This document shows, in pieces, positions 35,437 to 43,940 of a stretch of 64,000 bases of DNA. The stretch spans positions 3,569,157 through 3,633,156 of the forward strand of contig NZ_CP019962.1 of assembly GCF_000807675.2 (NCBI RefSeq). The letters are read 5' to 3'. Origin of the DNA: Eubacterium limosum (GTDB taxonomy: Bacteria; Bacillota; Clostridia; Eubacteriales; Eubacteriaceae). Every line of letters begins with the position of its first letter. The stretch's first letter is position 1. A program made the translations under genes and the position numbers. The notes under the pieces are model-generated. The model searched no databases. It worked only from the letters and a program-made list of their open reading frames with translations, and was not told where the DNA came from.

Positions 35437-35473
35437 CTTCCGGTGCGGCTTAGTACACACTGCGCGCCGGAAG
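35437..35473 (+). repeat. Intercistronic stem-loop between mtaB and mtaC
   Basis: CTTCCGG (35437-35443) and CCGGAAG (35467-35473) with additional GTGCG/TGCGC pairing inside. No T-run follows, so it is not a simple terminator; could protect the mtaB mRNA 3' end or set MtaB:MtaC ratio. Confidence 0.6.
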
Positions 35474-35526
35474 AGCAGGTAAGCAGTTTTAATCAGGAAT
35501 AAAAACAAAAATCGGAGGATATAAAA

Positions 35527-36162
35527 ATGGCAATTTTAGAAGATATTCAAAACTGTGTGTTAGACGGCGAGCTGGATGAAATCAAGGATCTGGTGCAGAA
35601 GGCAGTGGATGAGGGAATCGACCCTGCCACCATCATCAACGACGGCCTGATCGGCGGCATGAACATTGTCGCGCCGCTGTTTAAGAGCGGTGAAATGTTT
35701 GTCCCGGAAGTCATGGAATCCGCGGATACCATGAACGAAGGCATGCAGGTGGTTAAGCCCCTGATCACCGATGCGGATATGCCCACCAAGGGTAAGGTCA
35801 TCATCGGCACCGTCAACGGTGACCTGCACGACATCGGTAAAAACCTGGTGGTCTTAATGATGGAAAGCCGGGGCTACACCGTAGTAGACCTGGGTGTGGA
35901 TGTGAAGGAAGACCAGTTTGTACAAGCCATCAAAGAACACAAGCCGGACATTGTAGGCATGTCCTCACTGCTCACCACCACCATGATGAAGATTGACGAT
36001 ACCATCAAGGTTATCAACGACGCAGGCGTCCGGGGCGATGTCAGGATCATCATCGGCGGCGCGCCCATCTCACAGGAATTTGCCGATGATGTGGGCGCGG
36101 ACGGCTACTCAGAGGACGCCTCCACCGCCGTTGAGCTTTGCGACCGCATGATGGCAATGTAG
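35527..36162 (+). CDS. mtaC: Methanol corrinoid protein
   Basis: 211 residues, AGGAG upstream. Cap domain ILEDIQNCVLDGELDEIKDL ... FVPEVMESADTMNEGMQVVK; B12 domain GTVNGDLHDIGKNLVVLMME (D-L-H-D-I-G with the cobalt-ligand His), MSSLLTTTMMKIDDTIKV, GGAPISQEFADDVGADGYS. Carries the methyl group from MtaB to the downstream methyltransferase. Nearest paralogue in the window is the corrinoid protein at 31439. Confidence 0.93.
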   Translation: MAILEDIQNCVLDGELDEIKDLVQKAVDEGIDPATIINDGLIGGMNIVAPLFKSGEMFVPEVMESADTMNEGMQVVKPLITDADMPTKGKVIIGTVNGDLHDIGKNLVVLMMESRGYTVVDLGVDVKEDQFVQAIKEHKPDIVGMSSLLTTTMMKIDDTIKVINDAGVRGDVRIIIGGAPISQEFADDVGADGYSEDASTAVELCDRMMAM

Positions 36163-36203
36163 CAGACAGCGAATAAAATTTTGACGAACAGGAGGCATCC
36201 TAT

Positions 36204-37019
36204 ATGCTGACAATTGTTGGTGAACTCATTAATACCAGCCGCCCCGCAGTCAAGGAGGCGGTAAACAACAAAGATGAAGCGTTCATCCGGGAGCTTGCCA
36301 GAAAGCAGGCAGACGCCGGTGCGACCTATATCGACGTCAACTGTGGTAATATGGTCAAGAATGAACTGGAAATAATGGAATGGCTTGTGAACATTGTTCA
36401 GGACGAGGTCGACACCCCCCTGTGCATTGACAGCCCCGACGCCAGGGCGCTGGACGTGGGTCTGGCGCTTTGTAAGAATGGCCGTCCCATGATCAATTCC
36501 ATCTCCGACGAGGACGAGCGTTACGAATCGGTTCTTCCTCTGATTAAAAAGTATAACGCAAAAATCGTCGTGCTGTGCATGGACTCCACTGGTATGCCCG
36601 AAACCTCAGCCGACCGCATGAAGGTTGTAAAGAACCTCCATGCCAAGCTTAAGGCCGAAGGCATCGCCGATGACGACATGTATTTTGACCCGCTGGTCAA
36701 GCCCATCAGCAGCGTTACCAGCGCCGGAGAGGAAGTGCTTGACACCATCCGGCAGATCCGGCAGGATTACCCTGATGTACACTTTATGTGCGGTTTGAGC
36801 AATATTTCCTATGGCCTGCCGAACCGCAGCATCCTCAATCGTTTGTTTGTTGTCCAGACAATGACCCTGGGGATGGACGGCTACGTCCTTGACCCCACCA
36901 ATGGCAAAATGATGGCGGATATCATCACCGCCACAGCCCTCCTGGGCAAGGATAACTATTGCAGCAAATATATTAAAGCCCACCGAAAGGGCAAGCTTGA
37001 CGCATCGCCTGACGCGTAA
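36204..37019 (+). CDS. Methyl-THF:corrinoid methyltransferase (methyltransferase II of the methanol system)
   Basis: 271 residues with AGGAGG upstream. Pterin-binding (DHPS/AcsE/MtrH-like) TIM barrel: IVGELINTSRPAVKEAVNNK, GATYIDVNCGNM, TPLCIDSPDARALDVGLALC, FMCGLSNISYGLPNRSILNR. It should transfer the methyl from methyl-Co(III)-MtaC to tetrahydrofolate, the role called MtaA in acetogens though unrelated to the UroD-like MtaA of methanogens. Last gene of the operon. Confidence 0.9.
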   Translation: MLTIVGELINTSRPAVKEAVNNKDEAFIRELARKQADAGATYIDVNCGNMVKNELEIMEWLVNIVQDEVDTPLCIDSPDARALDVGLALCKNGRPMINSISDEDERYESVLPLIKKYNAKIVVLCMDSTGMPETSADRMKVVKNLHAKLKAEGIADDDMYFDPLVKPISSVTSAGEEVLDTIRQIRQDYPDVHFMCGLSNISYGLPNRSILNRLFVVQTMTLGMDGYVLDPTNGKMMADIITATALLGKDNYCSKYIKAHRKGKLDASPDA

Positions 37020-37168
37020 CCCGATGATTTCATTCTCCAAGTGAAATGATCACCCCTCTATGGCCGGCGGCAGGTTGCCGCTGGCTGCTCATCAATTGAA
37101 TCAATCATTTAAGAAAATAACCCTTCAAAAAAATTTTTAACATTTAACAGTAAGCATCTTAACAGTAA

Positions 37169-37202
37169 AAAAGGATGCCCTCTTTTAGGGGCATCCTTTT
37201 TC
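37169..37202 (+). terminator. Terminator of the mta operon
   Basis: AAAAGGATGCCC / GGGCATCCTTTT with an 8-nt loop and T6. Confidence 0.93.
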
Positions 37203-37353
37203 AGCATTCACTGGAGATACGCCGAAACGGCGTACCTCCAGGCGGAGCGTATCAATCTCTTACAGAACCCTCACTCTGATGGTTTAATTAATCCTTGCCC
37301 CAGGCGTAAAAGCACTGTATAATAGATATAATGAGAAACTGAGGAGCCTGTAT

Positions 37354-38328
37354 ATGAAAAAGATTGAGGAAAAGGCAGTCGCCTTTGCAAAATCCATATG
37401 GGAGGATTATCTCATCAACCGCGATCTGCTGAAGCTGACCAGTGTATTTGATGACAACGCTTCCTATATCGGCACCGGAGACGGCGAAATCTGTTATAGT
37501 CTGGAACAGGTTCGCACAGCGCTCTTGGGTGAGACTAAGGAGTGGAGCGGCCATTTTACCATTGATGACCAGTGGTATGAGGTACGGGTCATGAGTGACG
37601 AATTTGTCGTTGTTTTTGGAGGCTTTGACGCCCATGAGGCCAGTGACAACCCATTGGTTGCGGCCATGCACACCCGATTTTCCCTGACACTGCGGGTAAG
37701 CGGTGATACCTTTAAGATTATCCACCTGCACCACTCAGTCCCAAACTTAGAACAGCTGGAGGGAGAGTTCTTTCCTAAGACCATTACGGAAAAACGCAAC
37801 GAGGAATTCCGTCACGCCCTTGAGCAGAAAACCAACGAACTCAGGCGGCTGGCTCAGCTGGACTCGCTGACCGGCCTTTTGAACCGGGTCAGTGTCGAGC
37901 AGGAGATCAACACCTGCCTCGAGCAGGGCACCAGGGGTGTGCTGCTGATGATTGATATTGATGATTTTAAGGAGATTAACGACGTGTTCGGCCATCTGGC
38001 CGGCGATACTGTGCTCAAGGTCCTGTCCAACCGGATACGCGAGAGCTTTGGCGGCCAGAGCATCATGGGCCGTGTGGGCGGCGACGAGTTCGTGGTCTTT
38101 GCAGAAAAGACAGCTGACCGGGCAGGCATCGGCCAGACTGCGCAAAAGTTCTGTGAGATTGTCACACAGCCTGTCATGGATATTCCCGGCTGCAGCATCA
38201 CTGTGAGCATTGGCATTGCCCAGTCGCCGGACAACGGCAGCACCTACAGCGCACTGGTGCGTTCGGCCGATCAGGCCCTGTACGCGCGCAAGAAAAACAG
38301 TAAAAACGGCTATGTATTCGCCGGTTAA
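37354..38328 (+). CDS. Diguanylate cyclase with N-terminal NTF2/SnoaL-like domain
   Basis: 324 residues, no membrane segment. Residues 1-135 look like an NTF2-like (SnoaL/DUF4440-type) domain (AKSIWEDYLINRDLLKLTSV, IGTGDGEICYSLEQVRTAL, FKIIHLHHSVPN); a short helix leads to GGDEF from about 165: DSLTGLLNRVSVEQEI, LLMIDIDDFKEINDVFGHLA and RVGGDEFVVFAEK with an intact GGDEF active site. Makes c-di-GMP; the N-terminal cup may bind a small ligand. No obvious I-site RxxD was noted. Single gene. Confidence 0.88.
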   Translation: MKKIEEKAVAFAKSIWEDYLINRDLLKLTSVFDDNASYIGTGDGEICYSLEQVRTALLGETKEWSGHFTIDDQWYEVRVMSDEFVVVFGGFDAHEASDNPLVAAMHTRFSLTLRVSGDTFKIIHLHHSVPNLEQLEGEFFPKTITEKRNEEFRHALEQKTNELRRLAQLDSLTGLLNRVSVEQEINTCLEQGTRGVLLMIDIDDFKEINDVFGHLAGDTVLKVLSNRIRESFGGQSIMGRVGGDEFVVFAEKTADRAGIGQTAQKFCEIVTQPVMDIPGCSITVSIGIAQSPDNGSTYSALVRSADQALYARKKNSKNGYVFAG

Positions 38329-38456
38329 ACGGCAGTGAGAGCGGCTTAGAGGCTGCTCTTTTTATTTAGGCGCCAAAAAAGCGAAAAAAATACTTAAATT
38401 TTGTCACAGCGGACTTTGGCGGTCGTCTAATCCTGTATAAGCATAAAGGAGGAAAC

Positions 38457-39290
38457 ATGATGATTTCAGAAAAAGAGATGAACACTTTTATCCGACGCGC
38501 CGTAGAAGGGGATAAGGACGCACTGGGGACAGTGCTGGAATCGGTCCAGGATATGGTTTTTAACCTGTCACTGCGCATGATGGGGATGATTGAGGACGCC
38601 GAGGACGCCACCCAGGAGATCATGATCCGTGTTATGACAAGCCTGTCGTCCTTCAAGGGAGAGAGCCTTTTCTCCACCTGGGTTTACCGCATCGCCAAAA
38701 ACTATCTGGTGGATTACCGCCGTTCGCGTTTTGACCGTCAGCCCCTCACCTTTGATTTTTATGCCCGCGATATTGAGCAGGGCATGGCCGAGCGCTGCCC
38801 GGACCCCCAGGCTGGGGTGGACGCCGAGCTTCTGGCCGAGGAGCTGAAGCTTTCCTGTACCAATGTCATGCTGCAATGCCTGGACGCAGAAAGCCGCTGC
38901 ATCTACGTGCTGGGCGCCATGTTCAGGATTGACAGCGCCATGGGAGCGGATATTTTTGACACAACGCCGGAAAACTACCGCCAGAAGCTCTCCCGCATCC
39001 GCAGACAGGTCAATGACTTCCTGAAAAAATACTGCGGCCTCAGCGGAAGCGGCATGTGCGCCTGTAACAAGCGCCTTGGCTACGCAGTGGGACAGAAGCG
39101 CCTGGACCCTGCGCGACTGGAGTACAGCGCTTTAGAGGTCTGTAAAAGGGAAATGGAAAACATGGACGCCCTGGCCGGTGTGTTTGAAAGCCTGCCAGAG
39201 TATCGTGTGCCGGAAAATGCCCGGGCCTTTATCGACAGCCTGGTGGCTTCAGACTCAATGGCCTCGATTCAGGAAGCAGGGAGGATATAA
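38457..39290 (+). CDS. ECF sigma factor with long C-terminal extension
   Basis: 277 residues. Region 2: VLESVQDMVFNLSLRMMGMI, EDAEDATQEIMIRVMTSLSS, GESLFSTWVYRIAKNYLVDY; region 4 around residues 140-190 (CLDAESRCIYVLGAMFRIDS, PENYRQKLSRIRRQVNDFL). About 80 extra residues follow, starting with a Cys-rich CGLSGSGMCACNKRLGY, which may be a built-in zinc or redox regulatory domain. No anti-sigma gene is adjacent. One base separates it from the DUF2461 gene. Confidence 0.85.
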   Translation: MMISEKEMNTFIRRAVEGDKDALGTVLESVQDMVFNLSLRMMGMIEDAEDATQEIMIRVMTSLSSFKGESLFSTWVYRIAKNYLVDYRRSRFDRQPLTFDFYARDIEQGMAERCPDPQAGVDAELLAEELKLSCTNVMLQCLDAESRCIYVLGAMFRIDSAMGADIFDTTPENYRQKLSRIRRQVNDFLKKYCGLSGSGMCACNKRLGYAVGQKRLDPARLEYSALEVCKREMENMDALAGVFESLPEYRVPENARAFIDSLVASDSMASIQEAGRI

Positions 39291-39291
39291 G

Positions 39292-39978
39292 ATGAACGAT
39301 TGTGAAAAAATGCTGGATTTCCTGGCACAGCTGCGGGATAATAACTCGCTGGAATGGATGCACAGCCATCAGCCAGAGTACAAGGCCGCCCGCGCCGCCT
39401 TTGTCAGCCTTGTGTCAGATTTAATGGAAAAGCTGCTGCCTGACGAGCCCGGCCTGGGCCTCATAAATCCCAGCGACCTTGTTTTCAGGCTCAACAGGGA
39501 CACCCGCTTCAGCAAGGATAAAAGCCCTTACACGCCGGCGTTCCGCGCGCATATTTCGCCGGAGGGCAGGGGGATGGTGCCAGTGGGGGACTATCTTTTT
39601 GTATCGCCAGGCCAGATTTTTCTGGGCGGCGGCGTCTTTCATGGCAAAATGCCCGAGATTACCAGGCGTATAAGAGATCAGATTGTGTTGGAGGGCAGCA
39701 GCTTTGAGAGTGTTTTAGAGTCGCCGGCTTTCTGCGAAAAGCTGACGCTCCAGGGTGAAAAGCTTAAAAATGTGCCGCGTGGTTACGATAAAGAACATCC
39801 TTATGGCGAACTTTTAAAGCATAAGTCATGGTATGTGGAGTACCCTATAGGAAAAGACCTGTTTTTGGACCGCGAGGCCTTTTTAGAGGAGGCCGTGGAT
39901 GTGTTCAGACGGATTAAACCCTTTAATGACTTTATCAACAAGGCTTTGGAAGGCCTTGAGATGCCCGGAAAAAGATAG
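39292..39978 (+). CDS. DUF2461 family protein
   Basis: 228 residues from ATG 39292 (GGGAGG 9 bases upstream); a longer frame from 39178 runs back into the sigma gene. MLDFLAQLRDNNSLEWMHSH, FRLNRDTRFSKDKSPYTPAF and YLFVSPGQIFLGGGVFHGKM are the DUF2461 (TIGR02453) landmarks. Function unknown in the family. Possibly a target of, or only cotranscribed with, the sigma factor. Confidence 0.83.
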   Translation: MNDCEKMLDFLAQLRDNNSLEWMHSHQPEYKAARAAFVSLVSDLMEKLLPDEPGLGLINPSDLVFRLNRDTRFSKDKSPYTPAFRAHISPEGRGMVPVGDYLFVSPGQIFLGGGVFHGKMPEITRRIRDQIVLEGSSFESVLESPAFCEKLTLQGEKLKNVPRGYDKEHPYGELLKHKSWYVEYPIGKDLFLDREAFLEEAVDVFRRIKPFNDFINKALEGLEMPGKR

Positions 39979-39990
39979 GAATAAGCATTA

Positions 39991-40021
39991 AAAAATCCCA
40001 CGAATGATTCGTGGGATTTTT
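39991..40021. terminator. Bidirectional terminator
   Basis: Perfect 14-bp stem AAAAATCCCACGAA / TTCGTGGGATTTTT, loop TGA, between convergent DUF2461 and RACo-like genes. Confidence 0.95.
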
Positions 40022-40026
40022 TGTGT

Positions 40027-41571
40027 TCAGCGCAGGACGCCGCGTTCTTTTAAGCGCTGCCGCACGGTGGGGTAGAGGCTCAGATCGGTGTGGGGCAGAA
40101 ATCGCGCGGCAAACATACGGGTCAGAAAATCCGATGCCGCGCCAAACTCCAGATATTGGATGTTGTGCTGAAGTGCGCCCACAGTATCGAAAAGGGTGTA
40201 ATCCAATAATAGCGCTCTGGCGCCGGTCAAAGAGCTGTTGCCCAGGACCGTAAAGCGTTCGGCTGGCAGGTCGGGGTAGAGGCCGATATTGACCGCTGCC
40301 TCCAGGTTGATATGGGCGCAGAATGCTCCGGCGATAAAGACCTGGTCAATGTCCTCTGGCCCAAGGCCCGCAGCTTCCAGAAGGTAGGCCACCATGGTGT
40401 TGGCAGCGGCCTTGGTGTCCAGATACTGGATGATATCTGTCTGGTTGAAAAAAAGCGAGGCGCCGTCGGCGGTCACATCTGCGTCGGCGTACCGCAGGGC
40501 ATAGCCGTCATCGGTGGCCTCGATGCGGTCTGTGGCGTCAGGATTAAACTTTCCGGAAAAGTCAATCCAGCCATTCAGCAGCATTTCTGACAGCAGATCT
40601 ACAATGCCAGAGCCGCAGATGCCTTTAGGCGGCGCATTTTCAATCGTAGTGTAGCTCAGAACGCCCTCCGTGATGGACACATGGTCGATGGCGCCCGGTC
40701 CGGCCTTCATGCCACTCTTGCTGATACCGCCCTCCAGCGCAGGCCCTGCCGCGCCAGCCCCGGCGATCAGAAAGTTTTCATCGCCCAGCACCATCTCACC
40801 ATTGGTACCGATGTCGATAAATAGGGAAGGCTTTTTCTGCTTATCGAGCCGGGCGGCCAGCAGTCCGCTGATGATGTCACCGCCCAGGTAATTGGCGGCT
40901 GAGGGCATACAGTAAACCAGTCCGCCGGTGGGCAGGCTCAGGTCGTCGGCAGGTATGAAATCAGTATGGTTGAACATGGGGGTAAAAGGAACCTCAAAAA
41001 TGGGCCAGGGGTCAATGCCGAGGAAAAGATGGGACATGGTAGTGTTGCCGGATACAATCATAATGCTGTAGGCTTCTGGCGCAATACCGGTTTGGGCGGC
41101 GAGGTCGTTAAGCAGGTCGCAGAAAGTACGGACAGTGCTGGCTTGAAGCTCGTCAAGGTGGTCGGGCCTGCCCTTGGTGTAAAAAATGCGGCTCAATATC
41201 TCATCGCCGTAGTCAATCTGCCTGTTAAAGCGGCTTTTTTCCGCCAGCACCTGTCCGGTATTTAAGTCAATGGACTGCATGATAACCGTGGTGCTGCCAA
41301 GATCCACGGCAAGACCGTAGTTTTGTGCGGTGGTGTCGCCGGCTTCAATGCGCGTCAGCTCCCAGTGGTTTCCGGCGTAAACCAGGGTGCAGGTTACCTT
41401 GAAATCGGATTCCCGACAGACGGCAGCATATTTTTTATAGGTTTTATAAGAGAGCGCCAGCGGTGAAAAGGTAGCTTCAAGGCCTTGCAGAAGCCGCTCG
41501 CGGTCTGCTGTGATGTCGACCTGGCCCGGTGCCGGCAGTTCTAAATAGATTTTTTGGCTGAAAGCGTTCAA
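40027..41571 (-). CDS. RACo-like corrinoid activation ASKHA ATPase (DUF4445) without FeS domain
   Basis: 514 residues if started at TTG 41571, which has AGGAG 8 bases upstream; the longest frame begins at 41664 without a ribosome site. ASKHA ATPase motifs: YGLAVDLGSTTVIMQSIDLN, SIMIVSGNTTMSHLFLGID, LFIDIGTNGEMVLGDENFLI, AGAGAAGPALEGGI, GICGSGIVDLLSEMLLNG, VFIAGAFCAHINLEAAVNIG. RACo/RamA proteins reduce Co(II) corrinoids to Co(I); they normally carry a [2Fe-2S] or [4Fe-4S] domain, but no cysteine cluster is visible here. Near the mta operon, so it probably serves MtaC. Confidence 0.85.
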   Translation of the reverse strand: MNAFSQKIYLELPAPGQVDITADRERLLQGLEATFSPLALSYKTYKKYAAVCRESDFKVTCTLVYAGNHWELTRIEAGDTTAQNYGLAVDLGSTTVIMQSIDLNTGQVLAEKSRFNRQIDYGDEILSRIFYTKGRPDHLDELQASTVRTFCDLLNDLAAQTGIAPEAYSIMIVSGNTTMSHLFLGIDPWPIFEVPFTPMFNHTDFIPADDLSLPTGGLVYCMPSAANYLGGDIISGLLAARLDKQKKPSLFIDIGTNGEMVLGDENFLIAGAGAAGPALEGGISKSGMKAGPGAIDHVSITEGVLSYTTIENAPPKGICGSGIVDLLSEMLLNGWIDFSGKFNPDATDRIEATDDGYALRYADADVTADGASLFFNQTDIIQYLDTKAAANTMVAYLLEAAGLGPEDIDQVFIAGAFCAHINLEAAVNIGLYPDLPAERFTVLGNSSLTGARALLLDYTLFDTVGALQHNIQYLEFGAASDFLTRMFAARFLPHTDLSLYPTVRQRLKERGVLR

Positions 41572-41692
41572 AAGGTCATCTCCTGTCTTTGTATTCCATT
41601 TCATTATAATGGAAAAGGGATGGATAAGCAAGTGTAATACAGAGCTAGAGTATCCGTCAACCATATACCCAAATAGTGATAGTTGCCCCAGG

Positions 41693-41757
41693 TTTTACCG
41701 AAACGGGTAATTTTTTACCGTAATATTTTACAATAAGGTGACTTGAAGTGCTATAAT
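41693..41757 (+). promoter_or_regulatory. LytTR-type tandem operator and promoter for an unannotated transcript
   Basis: TTTTACCGAAA (41693-41703) and TTTTACCGTAA (41713-41723) are direct repeats with a 20-bp period, the arrangement bound by LytTR dimers. TATAAT at 41752-41757 lies 32 bases after the second ACCG; no good -35 is present, as expected for an activated promoter. The same repeat pair lies before the LytTR regulator gene. Confidence 0.6.
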
Positions 41758-41794
41758 TTAGTTGTCCGATGGATCACAAAAGGAAGAGCCCCAT

Positions 41795-41911
41795 ATGCTC
41801 ACGCCTTTTGAGATAAGCACACCCTGCCATTCCAGAGGTTTGACTATATTTGTGAAAGCAAGTATAAAATCCTCTCATCCATACCAAATCAAATCTCTGG
41901 TCTGGTTGTAG
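41795..41911 (+). CDS. 38-residue peptide ORF under the LytTR-type promoter
   Basis: ATG at 41795 with AGGAAGAG 9-16 bases upstream, stop TAG 41909-41911. Peptide starts MLTPFEISTPCHSRGLTIFV and ends KSLVWL; one Cys, net basic, ends hydrophobic. Lies about 30 bases after the predicted transcription start. Might be a signal or leader peptide; equally the transcript may work as RNA, since ATCCTCTCATCCA within it recurs in the leader of the gene at 45105. Confidence 0.35.
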   Translation: MLTPFEISTPCHSRGLTIFVKASIKSSHPYQIKSLVWL

Positions 41912-42139
41912 ACGCTCCATTTGTGCTGTTTATTTTCATTTTTATAATGAAAACAAGTTTTTCGCTGTGTTCTTGTAAAAAAATGCAGCAAATTGTTTTT
42001 GATGGGGAGATGAGGCTTTTTTTAAAAAAATCTCATGACACATCAGCTGTTTCTGATTTTTCTGATGGCGCCGGTAAAAATGGCTGTGCTATGGAACACA
42101 GTCATGAGGGGTAGTCCTGCCGAACCAGCGGGGCTGTGA

Positions 42140-42468
42140 TTTTGGGACTCCTCCAGACAGCTTCATCACCTTGAAGCCATAGAACTGGTTCAAAAAAATA
42201 ACACGCTTTTAACATTATCATTTTCATCACTGCGGCCGGCGGACCGGCCCCCCTTGGCCATATACCACAATCTCAAACTGGGGGGCGGCATCAGAAAATA
42301 ACAGCAGAATCATTTGAAAAAATTCCGATTTTTGGCAGCCGGGACGGGTGCATCAAGCTGATTGAAAACGTTGGTCCGATTCATTTTGATCATATTCCAA
42401 AACGTGCCTCCATATATGATGCTTTTGGAAGGCCGGTGTTATCCAGAGCGCCGGTCATTGATTTTTGA
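42140..42468 (+). pseudogene. Coding-like remnant in two overlapping frames, no start codon
   Basis: Frame A (42140-42301) reads RQLHHLEAIELVQKNNTLLT and on to LAIYHNLKLGGGIRK; frame B (42202-42468) reads DGCIKLIENVGPIHFDHIPK and then YDAFGRPVLSRAPVIDF. Both are protein-like but lack ATG/GTG/TTG starts with a ribosome site, which suggests a frameshifted gene remnant. Family not recognised. Confidence 0.25.
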
Positions 42469-42564
42469 CGCTGTGCCTTTTCCATAAAACGGGGAATTTT
42501 CATGGAAAGGGCAGACATGCTTTCAACCTGATGTATTTTACCTGGTTTATCTGAAGCCATAAAC

Positions 42565-42596
42565 AAAAAAACTCCTGCATTTGGCAGGAGTTTTTT
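42565..42596. terminator. Bidirectional terminator
   Basis: ACTCCTGC / GCAGGAGT (42571-42578, 42584-42591) flanked by A6 and T6; ends the histidine kinase gene on the minus strand and any + strand transcript from 41765. Confidence 0.92.
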
Positions 42597-43938
42597 ATTT
42601 GCTTTTGCTGTCCGGCATCAGTAAAACAGAGGCTTTGAAAATATGATCGGCGTAGTCAAAATGGGCGAAGCCGTGATGCTTTTCAGCAATATGGCGGACA
42701 GAGGTGAGCCCGATGCCTTCGCCATCGCGTTTGCTGGAATAAAAGATGTCTCTTTCCTGTCGGATTTCATTTTCGTAGCTGTTTTTTATGTTAATGGCCA
42801 CCATCCGCTGTCCGGCAATACCGATGCTGACATGGATAAAGCGGTGCAGCCTTGTCTGGAGCAGGCAGGCCTCCAGGGCGTTTTCCAAAAGGTTTCCCAG
42901 TACCACGCAGGCGTCCATCTCGGTGATAGGGAGTTCCTTTGGCAGATTGACAGTGATGCCAACCTCAATGCCGGCCTTGTGCGCCATCAGGTAGTAATGA
43001 CGCAGGATGGTATCGACCGCGTAGTTTTCACAAAAGGAAGTCACCTCATCGGTGTCGAGTATTTTCAGGTAATGGTTGATATACCGGAGAAGCCCGGTGG
43101 TGTCTCTCTGGTCGGCATAGCCCTTGAGAGCCAGCAGGTTATGCCGGAGGTCATGCCTTGCAGCCCGCGTCCCCTCAATATTTTTCTGAAGATGCTCGTA
43201 CTGTTCCTTCTGAAGCTCGATCTGAAGGTCCATAACGCTCAGCTTTGACTGCAGTCTGGAATTGGTGAAGCTCTCTAACAGAGTGCGCATGACAATGTAG
43301 TAAGTCATGATGGTACCGATAATCCACGCGACAGGCAGCAAAAAAAGGCTGTTGTGCCAGACAAGGCTGCTGTCGCAGAAGGTGGGGTACAGGCCGATTC
43401 GGAAAATGCAGTAAAAGGATATGGGTATGATCCAAAGGTAACGCCATGCGTGCATGTCGCTGGTCTGCTCGATGACAGGCTTGATAATTTTCTGCATAAA
43501 CCAAAACAGGAATGGAAAAGCGGCCAATTCCAATAGCACAAGGGTGATTGTAAAATCAAGCGGATAATCAAAAGGGCCGAAACGACTACTCCAGACAATA
43601 TTAAAAGTTTTTGCCAGAAGCTGAATATAGTCGTTGTAGTTGGTCAGAAAGCATAAAACAAAAAGATTCGTAAAATAATTATCCCGTATACAGAAAAGAG
43701 CCGCTGCAACGATAAAGAGCAGGAATACAAAGCTCAGAACACCGCGGATACTGTAAAAGGTACTGCCTGGCGTGAAATAAATATTTGTAATAAACACGCT
43801 GAAGGCAAGGGTAGAGACCATTATAACAAACCAAACCCATTTGGGAACCCGAATATGCTCGATAAAGACTGCAAAAAAACAAAAAAAACAGGGGATAAGC
43901 TGAGCAAGGCAGGTCACAACAGCGATTCGCGCGTCCAA
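42595..43938 (-). CDS. GHKL (AgrC-like) sensor histidine kinase 1
   Basis: About 447 residues from TTG 43938, 8 bases after AGGAGG; a TTG at 43944 overlaps the regulator stop but is only 2 bases from the ribosome site. Six or seven N-terminal transmembrane helices (residues 1-215), a coiled coil, HisKA_7/SPOB-type phosphoacceptor ARHDLRHNLLALKGYADQ, and a HATPase_c_5 domain with GNLLENALEACL (N box) and DGEGIGLTSVRHI (G box). Cotranscribed with the LytTR regulator. AgrC-like kinases often sense peptides, but no AgrB/AgrD is present here. Confidence 0.9.
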   Translation of the reverse strand: MDARIAVVTCLAQLIPCFFCFFAVFIEHIRVPKWVWFVIMVSTLAFSVFITNIYFTPGSTFYSIRGVLSFVFLLFIVAAALFCIRDNYFTNLFVLCFLTNYNDYIQLLAKTFNIVWSSRFGPFDYPLDFTITLVLLELAAFPFLFWFMQKIIKPVIEQTSDMHAWRYLWIIPISFYCIFRIGLYPTFCDSSLVWHNSLFLLPVAWIIGTIMTYYIVMRTLLESFTNSRLQSKLSVMDLQIELQKEQYEHLQKNIEGTRAARHDLRHNLLALKGYADQRDTTGLLRYINHYLKILDTDEVTSFCENYAVDTILRHYYLMAHKAGIEVGITVNLPKELPITEMDACVVLGNLLENALEACLLQTRLHRFIHVSIGIAGQRMVAINIKNSYENEIRQERDIFYSSKRDGEGIGLTSVRHIAEKHHGFAHFDYADHIFKASVLLMPDSKSK

Positions 43939-43940
43939 AA

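Larger units (their letters stand above)
41572..42594. other. Kilobase-long region without established genes; holds a LytTR-type promoter, a 38-codon ORF and coding-like fragments
   Basis: Contents I can support: tandem TTTTACCG sites and a -10 (41693-41757), a small ORF with ribosome site (41795-41911), a 55-codon ORF without ribosome site at 41947-42114, two overlapping open stretches of protein-like character (42140-42301 and 42202-42468) without starts, and a strong terminator at 42565-42596. Confidence 0.6.

Noticed and set aside
36204-37019. Dihydropteroate synthase (folP)
   Set aside because: Same pterin-binding fold, but the position after mtaC and lack of folate genes fit a methyl-THF:corrinoid methyltransferase.
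41947-42114. 55-codon ORF with three Cys as an AgrD-like peptide precursor
   Set aside because: No ribosome site, no AgrB partner and composition like the surrounding non-coding DNA.
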